Shown here piece after piece: positions 47,101 to 62,403 of a stretch of 64,000 bases of DNA (its first letter is position 1; each line of letters starts with the position of its first letter). The notes beneath the pieces are model-generated. The model saw only the letters and a program-made list of their open reading frames with translations, did not search any database and had not been told where the DNA came from. The stretch is taken from contig JAHLMK010000030.1 in the NCBI GenBank assembly GCA_019915135.1, forward strand, positions 186,001 to 250,000. Reading direction: 5' to 3'. The position numbers and the translations under genes were made by a program. The stretch comes from Strobilurus pachycystidiatus. Its lineage: Eukaryota; Basidiomycota; Agaricomycetes; Agaricales; Physalacriaceae.

Positions 47101-50100
47101 GCCGGGGATGAGTGCGATTGAGATGAGGGTTTTATATTCTGATTCAGAAAGAAGAGGGCTTTCTGATGATACTATGTGCGGGAACGGGCGAGTGATTATT
47201 AAGTTGAGTGTGCGGCGATCGGTCGTGGTGCTGCTGCGAGCTGTGTGTGAGTGCGAATGAGAAGAGGGTTTTATATTCTGATTCAGAAAGAGGAGGGCTT
47301 TCTGAGGATACTATGTGCGAGAACGGGCGAGTGAGATGCGAGTGAGTTTGCGGCGCGGCTCGGGTTCGTGAGGCTCTGACGGGCTGAGGGAGTGTGCGAT
47401 GCAGATGAGGATTTTGAAATGTGATTCAGGAAGGAGGGGGCTTTGTGGTGATACTATGTGTCGGTGCGAATGGAGGAGAATGGTGCGGTTTGCTTTTTAT
47501 GTCGTTTCAAGGCGATGTATGCGTTGAGGGCCGTTCTCAGAAGGCGCGTGTCTGTGTCGGAGGCCTGTGAGCGGGTATACGGACCGGTTAGAGGGTCAGG
47601 GAGACGCGCAGTTCCGGTTAGGGTTAGAAGAGGTGCGGGTTGGTTGGGGTTCTGTCTCGGGGTGAAGAAAACGGTATTGTCTCTCGTGCGGGCGCAAAGG
47701 TGACTGTCTGTGTGAGTTTTGGGGTGAGTGTGTGAGGCTGCTGTCTGTGCGCATGTGGAATTCTGGTGTCCTGCTTATGAGAATTCCGCGTTTTGGTCAA
47801 AGGTGATGTAGGGTGCGTGCGAGTGGCCGCGGGAGGCTTGAGCTGAGATGGAGGATGATCTGGGTGGGTGTGTGAGAATGGGTGATGACAGCAGAGGCGA
47901 GGGTGTCTGTGAGCGTTCACTTTCTTTCATGCGCAACGTGTCCGAGTGGGTGTTTCTTGCTCTCGTCGGCTTGTCGGTGTCCGTCGGAAGTGGAGGGTGT
48001 GTGCGATGGACGGAGGGATGAGTATGAGCTGTGATGAGAGTTGAGGCGAGTGGCGGGGATGTCCGGGTGACTCTGCGGAGGGTGCGTGCGGAGGAACGTG
48101 AAGGCGGGGCTGTTGTGGGCCGAGTTTGCGATTGTGTGAGATGAGGGTTTTATATTCTGAATCAGAAAAATGAGGCCGTCGCGGTGATACCCTATGCGGG
48201 AGCTGCGGTGAGGTATTTACTTTTCTCGTGCGGCGCGCGTTCGCATCGCTCTCACGGGCCGGGGATGAGTGCGATTGAGATGAGGGTTTTATATTCTGAT
48301 TCAGAAAGAAGAGGGCTTTCTGATGATACTATGTGCGGGAACGGGCGAGTGATTATTAAGTTGAGTGTGCGGCGATCGGTCGTGGTGCTGCTGCGAGCTG
48401 TGTGTGAGTGCGAATGAGAAGAGGGTTTTATATTCTGATTCAGAAAGAGGAGGGCTTTCTGAGGATACTATGTGCGAGAACGGGCGAGTGAGATGCGAGT
48501 GAGTTTGCGGCGCGGCTCGGGTTCGTGAGGCTCTGACGGGCTGAGGGAGTGTGCGATGCAGATGAGGATTTTGAAATGTGATTCAGGAAGGAGGGGGCTT
48601 TGTGGTGATACTATGTGTCGGTGCGAATGGAGGAGAATGGTGCGGTTTGCTTTTTATGTCGTTTCAAGGCGATGTATGCGTTGAGGGCCGTTCTCAGAAG
48701 GCGCGTGTCTGTGTCGGAGGCCTGTGAGCGGGTATACGGACCGGTTAGAGGGTCAGGGAGACGCGCAGTTCCGGTTAGGGTTAGAAGAGGTGCGGGTTGG
48801 TTGGGGTTCTGTCTCGGGGTGAAGAAAACGGTATTGTCTCTCGTGCGGGCGCAAAGGTGACTGTCTGTGTGAGTTTTGGGGTGAGTGTGTGAGGCTGCTG
48901 TCTGTGCGCATGTGGAATTCTGGTGTCCTGCTTATGAGAATTCCGCGTTTTGGTCAAAGGTGATGTAGGGTGCGTGCGAGTGGCCGCGGGAGGCTTGAGC
49001 TGAGATGGAGGATGATCTGGGTGGGTGTGTGAGAATGGGTGATGACAGCAGAGGCGAGGGTGTCTGTGAGCGTTCACTTTCTTTCATGCGCAACGTGTCC
49101 GAGTGGGTGTTTCTTGCTCTCGTCGGCTTGTCGGTGTCCGTCGGAAGTGGAGGGTGTGTGCGATGGACGGAGGGATGAGTATGAGCTGTGATGAGAGTTG
49201 AGGCGAGTGGCGGGGATGTCCGGGTGACTCTGCGGAGGGTGCGTGCGGAGGAACGTGAAGGCGGGGCTGTTGTGGGCCGAGTTTGCGATTGTGTGAGATG
49301 AGGGTTTTATATTCTGAATCAGAAAAATGAGGCCGTCGCGGTGATACCCTATGCGGGAGCTGCGGTGAGGTATTTACTTTTCTCGTGCGGCGCGCGTTCG
49401 CATCGCTCTCACGGGCCGGGGATGAGTGCGATTGAGATGAGGGTTTTATATTCTGATTCAGAAAGAAGAGGGCTTTCTGATGATACTATGTGCGGGAACG
49501 GGCGAGTGATTATTAAGTTGAGTGTGCGGCGATCGGTCGTGGTGCTGCTGCGAGCTGTGTGTGAGTGCGAATGAGAAGAGGGTTTTATATTCTGATTCAG
49601 AAAGAGGAGGGCTTTCTGAGGATACTATGTGCGAGAACGGGCGAGTGAGATGCGAGTGAGTTTGCGGCGCGGCTCGGGTTCGTGAGGCTCTGACGGGCTG
49701 AGGGAGTGTGCGATGCAGATGAGGATTTTGAAATGTGATTCAGGAAGGAGGGGGCTTTGTGGTGATACTATGTGTCGGTGCGAATGGAGGAGAATGGTGC
49801 GGTTTGCTTTTTATGTCGTTTCAAGGCGATGTATGCGTTGAGGGCCGTTCTCAGAAGGCGCGTGTCTGTGTCGGAGGCCTGTGAGCGGGTATACGGACCG
49901 GTTAGAGGGTCAGGGAGACGCGCAGTTCCGGTTAGGGTTAGAAGAGGTGCGGGTTGGTTGGGGTTCTGTCTCGGGGTGAAGAAAACGGTATTGTCTCTCG
50001 TGCGGGCGCAAAGGTGACTGTCTGTGTGAGTTTTGGGGTGAGTGTGTGAGGCTGCTGTCTGTGCGCATGTGGAATTCTGGTGTCCTGCTTATGAGAATTC

Positions 50101-53100
50101 CGCGTTTTGGTCAAAGGTGATGTAGGGTGCGTGCGAGTGGCCGCGGGAGGCTTGAGCTGAGATGGAGGATGATCTGGGTGGGTGTGTGAGAATGGGTGAT
50201 GACAGCAGAGGCGAGGGTGTCTGTGAGCGTTCACTTTCTTTCATGCGCAACGTGTCCGAGTGGGTGTTTCTTGCTCTCGTCGGCTTGTCGGTGTCCGTCG
50301 GAAGTGGAGGGTGTGTGCGATGGACGGAGGGATGAGTATGAGCTGTGATGAGAGTTGAGGCGAGTGGCGGGGATGTCCGGGTGACTCTGCGGAGGGTGCG
50401 TGCGGAGGAACGTGAAGGCGGGGCTGTTGTGGGCCGAGTTTGCGATTGTGTGAGATGAGGGTTTTATATTCTGAATCAGAAAAATGAGGCCGTCGCGGTG
50501 ATACCCTATGCGGGAGCTGCGGTGAGGTATTTACTTTTCTCGTGCGGCGCGCGTTCGCATCGCTCTCACGGGCCGGGGATGAGTGCGATTGAGATGAGGG
50601 TTTTATATTCTGATTCAGAAAGAAGAGGGCTTTCTGATGATACTATGTGCGGGAACGGGCGAGTGATTATTAAGTTGAGTGTGCGGCGATCGGTCGTGGT
50701 GCTGCTGCGAGCTGTGTGTGAGTGCGAATGAGAAGAGGGTTTTATATTCTGATTCAGAAAGAGGAGGGCTTTCTGAGGATACTATGTGCGAGAACGGGCG
50801 AGTGAGATGCGAGTGAGTTTGCGGCGCGGCTCGGGTTCGTGAGGCTCTGACGGGCTGAGGGAGTGTGCGATGCAGATGAGGATTTTGAAATGTGATTCAG
50901 GAAGGAGGGGGCTTTGTGGTGATACTATGTGTCGGTGCGAATGGAGGAGAATGGTGCGGTTTGCTTTTTATGTCGTTTCAAGGCGATGTATGCGTTGAGG
51001 GCCGTTCTCAGAAGGCGCGTGTCTGTGTCGGAGGCCTGTGAGCGGGTATACGGACCGGTTAGAGGGTCAGGGAGACGCGCAGTTCCGGTTAGGGTTAGAA
51101 GAGGTGCGGGTTGGTTGGGGTTCTGTCTCGGGGTGAAGAAAACGGTATTGTCTCTCGTGCGGGCGCAAAGGTGACTGTCTGTGTGAGTTTTGGGGTGAGT
51201 GTGTGAGGCTGCTGTCTGTGCGCATGTGGAATTCTGGTGTCCTGCTTATGAGAATTCCGCGTTTTGGTCAAAGGTGATGTAGGGTGCGTGCGAGTGGCCG
51301 CGGGAGGCTTGAGCTGAGATGGAGGATGATCTGGGTGGGTGTGTGAGAATGGGTGATGACAGCAGAGGCGAGGGTGTCTGTGAGCGTTCACTTTCTTTCA
51401 TGCGCAACGTGTCCGAGTGGGTGTTTCTTGCTCTCGTCGGCTTGTCGGTGTCCGTCGGAAGTGGAGGGTGTGTGCGATGGACGGAGGGATGAGTATGAGC
51501 TGTGATGAGAGTTGAGGCGAGTGGCGGGGATGTCCGGGTGACTCTGCGGAGGGTGCGTGCGGAGGAACGTGAAGGCGGGGCTGTTGTGGGCCGAGTTTGC
51601 GATTGTGTGAGATGAGGGTTTTATATTCTGAATCAGAAAAATGAGGCCGTCGCGGTGATACCCTATGCGGGAGCTGCGGTGAGGTATTTACTTTTCTCGT
51701 GCGGCGCGCGTTCGCATCGCTCTCACGGGCCGGGGATGAGTGCGATTGAGATGAGGGTTTTATATTCTGATTCAGAAAGAAGAGGGCTTTCTGATGATAC
51801 TATGTGCGGGAACGGGCGAGTGATTATTAAGTTGAGTGTGCGGCGATCGGTCGTGGTGCTGCTGCGAGCTGTGTGTGAGTGCGAATGAGAAGAGGGTTTT
51901 ATATTCTGATTCAGAAAGAGGAGGGCTTTCTGAGGATACTATGTGCGAGAACGGGCGAGTGAGATGCGAGTGAGTTTGCGGCGCGGCTCGGGTTCGTGAG
52001 GCTCTGACGGGCTGAGGGAGTGTGCGATGCAGATGAGGATTTTGAAATGTGATTCAGGAAGGAGGGGGCTTTGTGGTGATACTATGTGTCGGTGCGAATG
52101 GAGGAGAATGGTGCGGTTTGCTTTTTATGTCGTTTCAAGGCGATGTATGCGTTGAGGGCCGTTCTCAGAAGGCGCGTGTCTGTGTCGGAGGCCTGTGAGC
52201 GGGTATACGGACCGGTTAGAGGGTCAGGGAGACGCGCAGTTCCGGTTAGGGTTAGAAGAGGTGCGGGTTGGTTGGGGTTCTGTCTCGGGGTGAAGAAAAC
52301 GGTATTGTCTCTCGTGCGGGCGCAAAGGTGACTGTCTGTGTGAGTTTTGGGGTGAGTGTGTGAGGCTGCTGTCTGTGCGCATGTGGAATTCTGGTGTCCT
52401 GCTTATGAGAATTCCGCGTTTTGGTCAAAGGTGATGTAGGGTGCGTGCGAGTGGCCGCGGGAGGCTTGAGCTGAGATGGAGGATGATCTGGGTGGGTGTG
52501 TGAGAATGGGTGATGACAGCAGAGGCGAGGGTGTCTGTGAGCGTTCACTTTCTTTCATGCGCAACGTGTCCGAGTGGGTGTTTCTTGCTCTCGTCGGCTT
52601 GTCGGTGTCCGTCGGAAGTGGAGGGTGTGTGCGATGGACGGAGGGATGAGTATGAGCTGTGATGAGAGTTGAGGCGAGTGGCGGGGATGTCCGGGTGACT
52701 CTGCGGAGGGTGCGTGCGGAGGAACGTGAAGGCGGGGCTGTTGTGGGCCGAGTTTGCGATTGTGTGAGATGAGGGTTTTATATTCTGAATCAGAAAAATG
52801 AGGCCGTCGCGGTGATACCCTATGCGGGAGCTGCGGTGAGGTATTTACTTTTCTCGTGCGGCGCGCGTTCGCATCGCTCTCACGGGCCGGGGATGAGTGC
52901 GATTGAGATGAGGGTTTTATATTCTGATTCAGAAAGAAGAGGGCTTTCTGATGATACTATGTGCGGGAACGGGCGAGTGATTATTAAGTTGAGTGTGCGG
53001 CGATCGGTCGTGGTGCTGCTGCGAGCTGTGTGTGAGTGCGAATGAGAAGAGGGTTTTATATTCTGATTCAGAAAGAGGAGGGCTTTCTGAGGATACTATG

Positions 53101-56100
53101 TGCGAGAACGGGCGAGTGAGATGCGAGTGAGTTTGCGGCGCGGCTCGGGTTCGTGAGGCTCTGACGGGCTGAGGGAGTGTGCGATGCAGATGAGGATTTT
53201 GAAATGTGATTCAGGAAGGAGGGGGCTTTGTGGTGATACTATGTGTCGGTGCGAATGGAGGAGAATGGTGCGGTTTGCTTTTTATGTCGTTTCAAGGCGA
53301 TGTATGCGTTGAGGGCCGTTCTCAGAAGGCGCGTGTCTGTGTCGGAGGCCTGTGAGCGGGTATACGGACCGGTTAGAGGGTCAGGGAGACGCGCAGTTCC
53401 GGTTAGGGTTAGAAGAGGTGCGGGTTGGTTGGGGTTCTGTCTCGGGGTGAAGAAAACGGTATTGTCTCTCGTGCGGGCGCAAAGGTGACTGTCTGTGTGA
53501 GTTTTGGGGTGAGTGTGTGAGGCTGCTGTCTGTGCGCATGTGGAATTCTGGTGTCCTGCTTATGAGAATTCCGCGTTTTGGTCAAAGGTGATGTAGGGTG
53601 CGTGCGAGTGGCCGCGGGAGGCTTGAGCTGAGATGGAGGATGATCTGGGTGGGTGTGTGAGAATGGGTGATGACAGCAGAGGCGAGGGTGTCTGTGAGCG
53701 TTCACTTTCTTTCATGCGCAACGTGTCCGAGTGGGTGTTTCTTGCTCTCGTCGGCTTGTCGGTGTCCGTCGGAAGTGGAGGGTGTGTGCGATGGACGGAG
53801 GGATGAGTATGAGCTGTGATGAGAGTTGAGGCGAGTGGCGGGGATGTCCGGGTGACTCTGCGGAGGGTGCGTGCGGAGGAACGTGAAGGCGGGGCTGTTG
53901 TGGGCCGAGTTTGCGATTGTGTGAGATGAGGGTTTTATATTCTGAATCAGAAAAATGAGGCCGTCGCGGTGATACCCTATGCGGGAGCTGCGGTGAGGTA
54001 TTTACTTTTCTCGTGCGGCGCGCGTTCGCATCGCTCTCACGGGCCGGGGATGAGTGCGATTGAGATGAGGGTTTTATATTCTGATTCAGAAAGAAGAGGG
54101 CTTTCTGATGATACTATGTGCGGGAACGGGCGAGTGATTATTAAGTTGAGTGTGCGGCGATCGGTCGTGGTGCTGCTGCGAGCTGTGTGTGAGTGCGAAT
54201 GAGAAGAGGGTTTTATATTCTGATTCAGAAAGAGGAGGGCTTTCTGAGGATACTATGTGCGAGAACGGGCGAGTGAGATGCGAGTGAGTTTGCGGCGCGG
54301 CTCGGGTTCGTGAGGCTCTGACGGGCTGAGGGAGTGTGCGATGCAGATGAGGATTTTGAAATGTGATTCAGGAAGGAGGGGGCTTTGTGGTGATACTATG
54401 TGTCGGTGCGAATGGAGGAGAATGGTGCGGTTTGCTTTTTATGTCGTTTCAAGGCGATGTATGCGTTGAGGGCCGTTCTCAGAAGGCGCGTGTCTGTGTC
54501 GGAGGCCTGTGAGCGGGTATACGGACCGGTTAGAGGGTCAGGGAGACGCGCAGTTCCGGTTAGGGTTAGAAGAGGTGCGGGTTGGTTGGGGTTCTGTCTC
54601 GGGGTGAAGAAAACGGTATTGTCTCTCGTGCGGGCGCAAAGGTGACTGTCTGTGTGAGTTTTGGGGTGAGTGTGTGAGGCTGCTGTCTGTGCGCATGTGG
54701 AATTCTGGTGTCCTGCTTATGAGAATTCCGCGTTTTGGTCAAAGGTGATGTAGGGTGCGTGCGAGTGGCCGCGGGAGGCTTGAGCTGAGATGGAGGATGA
54801 TCTGGGTGGGTGTGTGAGAATGGGTGATGACAGCAGAGGCGAGGGTGTCTGTGAGCGTTCACTTTCTTTCATGCGCAACGTGTCCGAGTGGGTGTTTCTT
54901 GCTCTCGTCGGCTTGTCGGTGTCCGTCGGAAGTGGAGGGTGTGTGCGATGGACGGAGGGATGAGTATGAGCTGTGATGAGAGTTGAGGCGAGTGGCGGGG
55001 ATGTCCGGGTGACTCTGCGGAGGGTGCGTGCGGAGGAACGTGAAGGCGGGGCTGTTGTGGGCCGAGTTTGCGATTGTGTGAGATGAGGGTTTTATATTCT
55101 GAATCAGAAAAATGAGGCCGTCGCGGTGATACCCTATGCGGGAGCTGCGGTGAGGTATTTACTTTTCTCGTGCGGCGCGCGTTCGCATCGCTCTCACGGG
55201 CCGGGGATGAGTGCGATTGAGATGAGGGTTTTATATTCTGATTCAGAAAGAAGAGGGCTTTCTGATGATACTATGTGCGGGAACGGGCGAGTGATTATTA
55301 AGTTGAGTGTGCGGCGATCGGTCGTGGTGCTGCTGCGAGCTGTGTGTGAGTGCGAATGAGAAGAGGGTTTTATATTCTGATTCAGAAAGAGGAGGGCTTT
55401 CTGAGGATACTATGTGCGAGAACGGGCGAGTGAGATGCGAGTGAGTTTGCGGCGCGGCTCGGGTTCGTGAGGCTCTGACGGGCTGAGGGAGTGTGCGATG
55501 CAGATGAGGATTTTGAAATGTGATTCAGGAAGGAGGGGGCTTTGTGGTGATACTATGTGTCGGTGCGAATGGAGGAGAATGGTGCGGTTTGCTTTTTATG
55601 TCGTTTCAAGGCGATGTATGCGTTGAGGGCCGTTCTCAGAAGGCGCGTGTCTGTGTCGGAGGCCTGTGAGCGGGTATACGGACCGGTTAGAGGGTCAGGG
55701 AGACGCGCAGTTCCGGTTAGGGTTAGAAGAGGTGCGGGTTGGTTGGGGTTCTGTCTCGGGGTGAAGAAAACGGTATTGTCTCTCGTGCGGGCGCAAAGGT
55801 GACTGTCTGTGTGAGTTTTGGGGTGAGTGTGTGAGGCTGCTGTCTGTGCGCATGTGGAATTCTGGTGTCCTGCTTATGAGAATTCCGCGTTTTGGTCAAA
55901 GGTGATGTAGGGTGCGTGCGAGTGGCCGCGGGAGGCTTGAGCTGAGATGGAGGATGATCTGGGTGGGTGTGTGAGAATGGGTGATGACAGCAGAGGCGAG
56001 GGTGTCTGTGAGCGTTCACTTTCTTTCATGCGCAACGTGTCCGAGTGGGTGTTTCTTGCTCTCGTCGGCTTGTCGGTGTCCGTCGGAAGTGGAGGGTGTG

Positions 56101-59100
56101 TGCGATGGACGGAGGGATGAGTATGAGCTGTGATGAGAGTTGAGGCGAGTGGCGGGGATGTCCGGGTGACTCTGCGGAGGGTGCGTGCGGAGGAACGTGA
56201 AGGCGGGGCTGTTGTGGGCCGAGTTTGCGATTGTGTGAGATGAGGGTTTTATATTCTGAATCAGAAAAATGAGGCCGTCGCGGTGATACCCTATGCGGGA
56301 GCTGCGGTGAGGTATTTACTTTTCTCGTGCGGCGCGCGTTCGCATCGCTCTCACGGGCCGGGGATGAGTGCGATTGAGATGAGGGTTTTATATTCTGATT
56401 CAGAAAGAAGAGGGCTTTCTGATGATACTATGTGCGGGAACGGGCGAGTGATTATTAAGTTGAGTGTGCGGCGATCGGTCGTGGTGCTGCTGCGAGCTGT
56501 GTGTGAGTGCGAATGAGAAGAGGGTTTTATATTCTGATTCAGAAAGAGGAGGGCTTTCTGAGGATACTATGTGCGAGAACGGGCGAGTGAGATGCGAGTG
56601 AGTTTGCGGCGCGGCTCGGGTTCGTGAGGCTCTGACGGGCTGAGGGAGTGTGCGATGCAGATGAGGATTTTGAAATGTGATTCAGGAAGGAGGGGGCTTT
56701 GTGGTGATACTATGTGTCGGTGCGAATGGAGGAGAATGGTGCGGTTTGCTTTTTATGTCGTTTCAAGGCGATGTATGCGTTGAGGGCCGTTCTCAGAAGG
56801 CGCGTGTCTGTGTCGGAGGCCTGTGAGCGGGTATACGGACCGGTTAGAGGGTCAGGGAGACGCGCAGTTCCGGTTAGGGTTAGAAGAGGTGCGGGTTGGT
56901 TGGGGTTCTGTCTCGGGGTGAAGAAAACGGTATTGTCTCTCGTGCGGGCGCAAAGGTGACTGTCTGTGTGAGTTTTGGGGTGAGTGTGTGAGGCTGCTGT
57001 CTGTGCGCATGTGGAATTCTGGTGTCCTGCTTATGAGAATTCCGCGTTTTGGTCAAAGGTGATGTAGGGTGCGTGCGAGTGGCCGCGGGAGGCTTGAGCT
57101 GAGATGGAGGATGATCTGGGTGGGTGTGTGAGAATGGGTGATGACAGCAGAGGCGAGGGTGTCTGTGAGCGTTCACTTTCTTTCATGCGCAACGTGTCCG
57201 AGTGGGTGTTTCTTGCTCTCGTCGGCTTGTCGGTGTCCGTCGGAAGTGGAGGGTGTGTGCGATGGACGGAGGGATGAGTATGAGCTGTGATGAGAGTTGA
57301 GGCGAGTGGCGGGGATGTCCGGGTGACTCTGCGGAGGGTGCGTGCGGAGGAACGTGAAGGCGGGGCTGTTGTGGGCCGAGTTTGCGATTGTGTGAGATGA
57401 GGGTTTTATATTCTGAATCAGAAAAATGAGGCCGTCGCGGTGATACCCTATGCGGGAGCTGCGGTGAGGTATTTACTTTTCTCGTGCGGCGCGCGTTCGC
57501 ATCGCTCTCACGGGCCGGGGATGAGTGCGATTGAGATGAGGGTTTTATATTCTGATTCAGAAAGAAGAGGGCTTTCTGATGATACTATGTGCGGGAACGG
57601 GCGAGTGATTATTAAGTTGAGTGTGCGGCGATCGGTCGTGGTGCTGCTGCGAGCTGTGTGTGAGTGCGAATGAGAAGAGGGTTTTATATTCTGATTCAGA
57701 AAGAGGAGGGCTTTCTGAGGATACTATGTGCGAGAACGGGCGAGTGAGATGCGAGTGAGTTTGCGGCGCGGCTCGGGTTCGTGAGGCTCTGACGGGCTGA
57801 GGGAGTGTGCGATGCAGATGAGGATTTTGAAATGTGATTCAGGAAGGAGGGGGCTTTGTGGTGATACTATGTGTCGGTGCGAATGGAGGAGAATGGTGCG
57901 GTTTGCTTTTTATGTCGTTTCAAGGCGATGTATGCGTTGAGGGCCGTTCTCAGAAGGCGCGTGTCTGTGTCGGAGGCCTGTGAGCGGGTATACGGACCGG
58001 TTAGAGGGTCAGGGAGACGCGCAGTTCCGGTTAGGGTTAGAAGAGGTGCGGGTTGGTTGGGGTTCTGTCTCGGGGTGAAGAAAACGGTATTGTCTCTCGT
58101 GCGGGCGCAAAGGTGACTGTCTGTGTGAGTTTTGGGGTGAGTGTGTGAGGCTGCTGTCTGTGCGCATGTGGAATTCTGGTGTCCTGCTTATGAGAATTCC
58201 GCGTTTTGGTCAAAGGTGATGTAGGGTGCGTGCGAGTGGCCGCGGGAGGCTTGAGCTGAGATGGAGGATGATCTGGGTGGGTGTGTGAGAATGGGTGATG
58301 ACAGCAGAGGCGAGGGTGTCTGTGAGCGTTCACTTTCTTTCATGCGCAACGTGTCCGAGTGGGTGTTTCTTGCTCTCGTCGGCTTGTCGGTGTCCGTCGG
58401 AAGTGGAGGGTGTGTGCGATGGACGGAGGGATGAGTATGAGCTGTGATGAGAGTTGAGGCGAGTGGCGGGGATGTCCGGGTGACTCTGCGGAGGGTGCGT
58501 GCGGAGGAACGTGAAGGCGGGGCTGTTGTGGGCCGAGTTTGCGATTGTGTGAGATGAGGGTTTTATATTCTGAATCAGAAAAATGAGGCCGTCGCGGTGA
58601 TACCCTATGCGGGAGCTGCGGTGAGGTATTTACTTTTCTCGTGCGGCGCGCGTTCGCATCGCTCTCACGGGCCGGGGATGAGTGCGATTGAGATGAGGGT
58701 TTTATATTCTGATTCAGAAAGAAGAGGGCTTTCTGATGATACTATGTGCGGGAACGGGCGAGTGATTATTAAGTTGAGTGTGCGGCGATCGGTCGTGGTG
58801 CTGCTGCGAGCTGTGTGTGAGTGCGAATGAGAAGAGGGTTTTATATTCTGATTCAGAAAGAGGAGGGCTTTCTGAGGATACTATGTGCGAGAACGGGCGA
58901 GTGAGATGCGAGTGAGTTTGCGGCGCGGCTCGGGTTCGTGAGGCTCTGACGGGCTGAGGGAGTGTGCGATGCAGATGAGGATTTTGAAATGTGATTCAGG
59001 AAGGAGGGGGCTTTGTGGTGATACTATGTGTCGGTGCGAATGGAGGAGAATGGTGCGGTTTGCTTTTTATGTCGTTTCAAGGCGATGTATGCGTTGAGGG

Positions 59101-62100
59101 CCGTTCTCAGAAGGCGCGTGTCTGTGTCGGAGGCCTGTGAGCGGGTATACGGACCGGTTAGAGGGTCAGGGAGACGCGCAGTTCCGGTTAGGGTTAGAAG
59201 AGGTGCGGGTTGGTTGGGGTTCTGTCTCGGGGTGAAGAAAACGGTATTGTCTCTCGTGCGGGCGCAAAGGTGACTGTCTGTGTGAGTTTTGGGGTGAGTG
59301 TGTGAGGCTGCTGTCTGTGCGCATGTGGAATTCTGGTGTCCTGCTTATGAGAATTCCGCGTTTTGGTCAAAGGTGATGTAGGGTGCGTGCGAGTGGCCGC
59401 GGGAGGCTTGAGCTGAGATGGAGGATGATCTGGGTGGGTGTGTGAGAATGGGTGATGACAGCAGAGGCGAGGGTGTCTGTGAGCGTTCACTTTCTTTCAT
59501 GCGCAACGTGTCCGAGTGGGTGTTTCTTGCTCTCGTCGGCTTGTCGGTGTCCGTCGGAAGTGGAGGGTGTGTGCGATGGACGGAGGGATGAGTATGAGCT
59601 GTGATGAGAGTTGAGGCGAGTGGCGGGGATGTCCGGGTGACTCTGCGGAGGGTGCGTGCGGAGGAACGTGAAGGCGGGGCTGTTGTGGGCCGAGTTTGCG
59701 ATTGTGTGAGATGAGGGTTTTATATTCTGAATCAGAAAAATGAGGCCGTCGCGGTGATACCCTATGCGGGAGCTGCGGTGAGGTATTTACTTTTCTCGTG
59801 CGGCGCGCGTTCGCATCGCTCTCACGGGCCGGGGATGAGTGCGATTGAGATGAGGGTTTTATATTCTGATTCAGAAAGAAGAGGGCTTTCTGATGATACT
59901 ATGTGCGGGAACGGGCGAGTGATTATTAAGTTGAGTGTGCGGCGATCGGTCGTGGTGCTGCTGCGAGCTGTGTGTGAGTGCGAATGAGAAGAGGGTTTTA
60001 TATTCTGATTCAGAAAGAGGAGGGCTTTCTGAGGATACTATGTGCGAGAACGGGCGAGTGAGATGCGAGTGAGTTTGCGGCGCGGCTCGGGTTCGTGAGG
60101 CTCTGACGGGCTGAGGGAGTGTGCGATGCAGATGAGGATTTTGAAATGTGATTCAGGAAGGAGGGGGCTTTGTGGTGATACTATGTGTCGGTGCGAATGG
60201 AGGAGAATGGTGCGGTTTGCTTTTTATGTCGTTTCAAGGCGATGTATGCGTTGAGGGCCGTTCTCAGAAGGCGCGTGTCTGTGTCGGAGGCCTGTGAGCG
60301 GGTATACGGACCGGTTAGAGGGTCAGGGAGACGCGCAGTTCCGGTTAGGGTTAGAAGAGGTGCGGGTTGGTTGGGGTTCTGTCTCGGGGTGAAGAAAACG
60401 GTATTGTCTCTCGTGCGGGCGCAAAGGTGACTGTCTGTGTGAGTTTTGGGGTGAGTGTGTGAGGCTGCTGTCTGTGCGCATGTGGAATTCTGGTGTCCTG
60501 CTTATGAGAATTCCGCGTTTTGGTCAAAGGTGATGTAGGGTGCGTGCGAGTGGCCGCGGGAGGCTTGAGCTGAGATGGAGGATGATCTGGGTGGGTGTGT
60601 GAGAATGGGTGATGACAGCAGAGGCGAGGGTGTCTGTGAGCGTTCACTTTCTTTCATGCGCAACGTGTCCGAGTGGGTGTTTCTTGCTCTCGTCGGCTTG
60701 TCGGTGTCCGTCGGAAGTGGAGGGTGTGTGCGATGGACGGAGGGATGAGTATGAGCTGTGATGAGAGTTGAGGCGAGTGGCGGGGATGTCCGGGTGACTC
60801 TGCGGAGGGTGCGTGCGGAGGAACGTGAAGGCGGGGCTGTTGTGGGCCGAGTTTGCGATTGTGTGAGATGAGGGTTTTATATTCTGAATCAGAAAAATGA
60901 GGCCGTCGCGGTGATACCCTATGCGGGAGCTGCGGTGAGGTATTTACTTTTCTCGTGCGGCGCGCGTTCGCATCGCTCTCACGGGCCGGGGATGAGTGCG
61001 ATTGAGATGAGGGTTTTATATTCTGATTCAGAAAGAAGAGGGCTTTCTGATGATACTATGTGCGGGAACGGGCGAGTGATTATTAAGTTGAGTGTGCGGC
61101 GATCGGTCGTGGTGCTGCTGCGAGCTGTGTGTGAGTGCGAATGAGAAGAGGGTTTTATATTCTGATTCAGAAAGAGGAGGGCTTTCTGAGGATACTATGT
61201 GCGAGAACGGGCGAGTGAGATGCGAGTGAGTTTGCGGCGCGGCTCGGGTTCGTGAGGCTCTGACGGGCTGAGGGAGTGTGCGATGCAGATGAGGATTTTG
61301 AAATGTGATTCAGGAAGGAGGGGGCTTTGTGGTGATACTATGTGTCGGTGCGAATGGAGGAGAATGGTGCGGTTTGCTTTTTATGTCGTTTCAAGGCGAT
61401 GTATGCGTTGAGGGCCGTTCTCAGAAGGCGCGTGTCTGTGTCGGAGGCCTGTGAGCGGGTATACGGACCGGTTAGAGGGTCAGGGAGACGCGCAGTTCCG
61501 GTTAGGGTTAGAAGAGGTGCGGGTTGGTTGGGGTTCTGTCTCGGGGTGAAGAAAACGGTATTGTCTCTCGTGCGGGCGCAAAGGTGACTGTCTGTGTGAG
61601 TTTTGGGGTGAGTGTGTGAGGCTGCTGTCTGTGCGCATGTGGAATTCTGGTGTCCTGCTTATGAGAATTCCGCGTTTTGGTCAAAGGTGATGTAGGGTGC
61701 GTGCGAGTGGCCGCGGGAGGCTTGAGCTGAGATGGAGGATGATCTGGGTGGGTGTGTGAGAATGGGTGATGACAGCAGAGGCGAGGGTGTCTGTGAGCGT
61801 TCACTTTCTTTCATGCGCAACGTGTCCGAGTGGGTGTTTCTTGCTCTCGTCGGCTTGTCGGTGTCCGTCGGAAGTGGAGGGTGTGTGCGATGGACGGAGG
61901 GATGAGTATGAGCTGTGATGAGAGTTGAGGCGAGTGGCGGGGATGTCCGGGTGACTCTGCGGAGGGTGCGTGCGGAGGAACGTGAAGGCGGGGCTGTTGT
62001 GGGCCGAGTTTGCGATTGTGTGAGATGAGGGTTTTATATTCTGAATCAGAAAAATGAGGCCGTCGCGGTGATACCCTATGCGGGAGCTGCGGTGAGGTAT

Positions 62101-62403
62101 TTACTTTTCTCGTGCGGCGCGCGTTCGCATCGCTCTCACGGGCCGGGGATGAGTGCGATTGAGATGAGGGTTTTATATTCTGATTCAGAAAGAAGAGGGC
62201 TTTCTGATGATACTATGTGCGGGAACGGGCGAGTGATTATTAAGTTGAGTGTGCGGCGATCGGTCGTGGTGCTGCTGCGAGCTGTGTGTGAGTGCGAATG
62301 AGAAGAGGGTTTTATATTCTGATTCAGAAAGAGGAGGGCTTTCTGAGGATACTATGTGCGAGAACGGGCGAGTGAGATGCGAGTGAGTTTGCGGCGCGGC
62401 TCG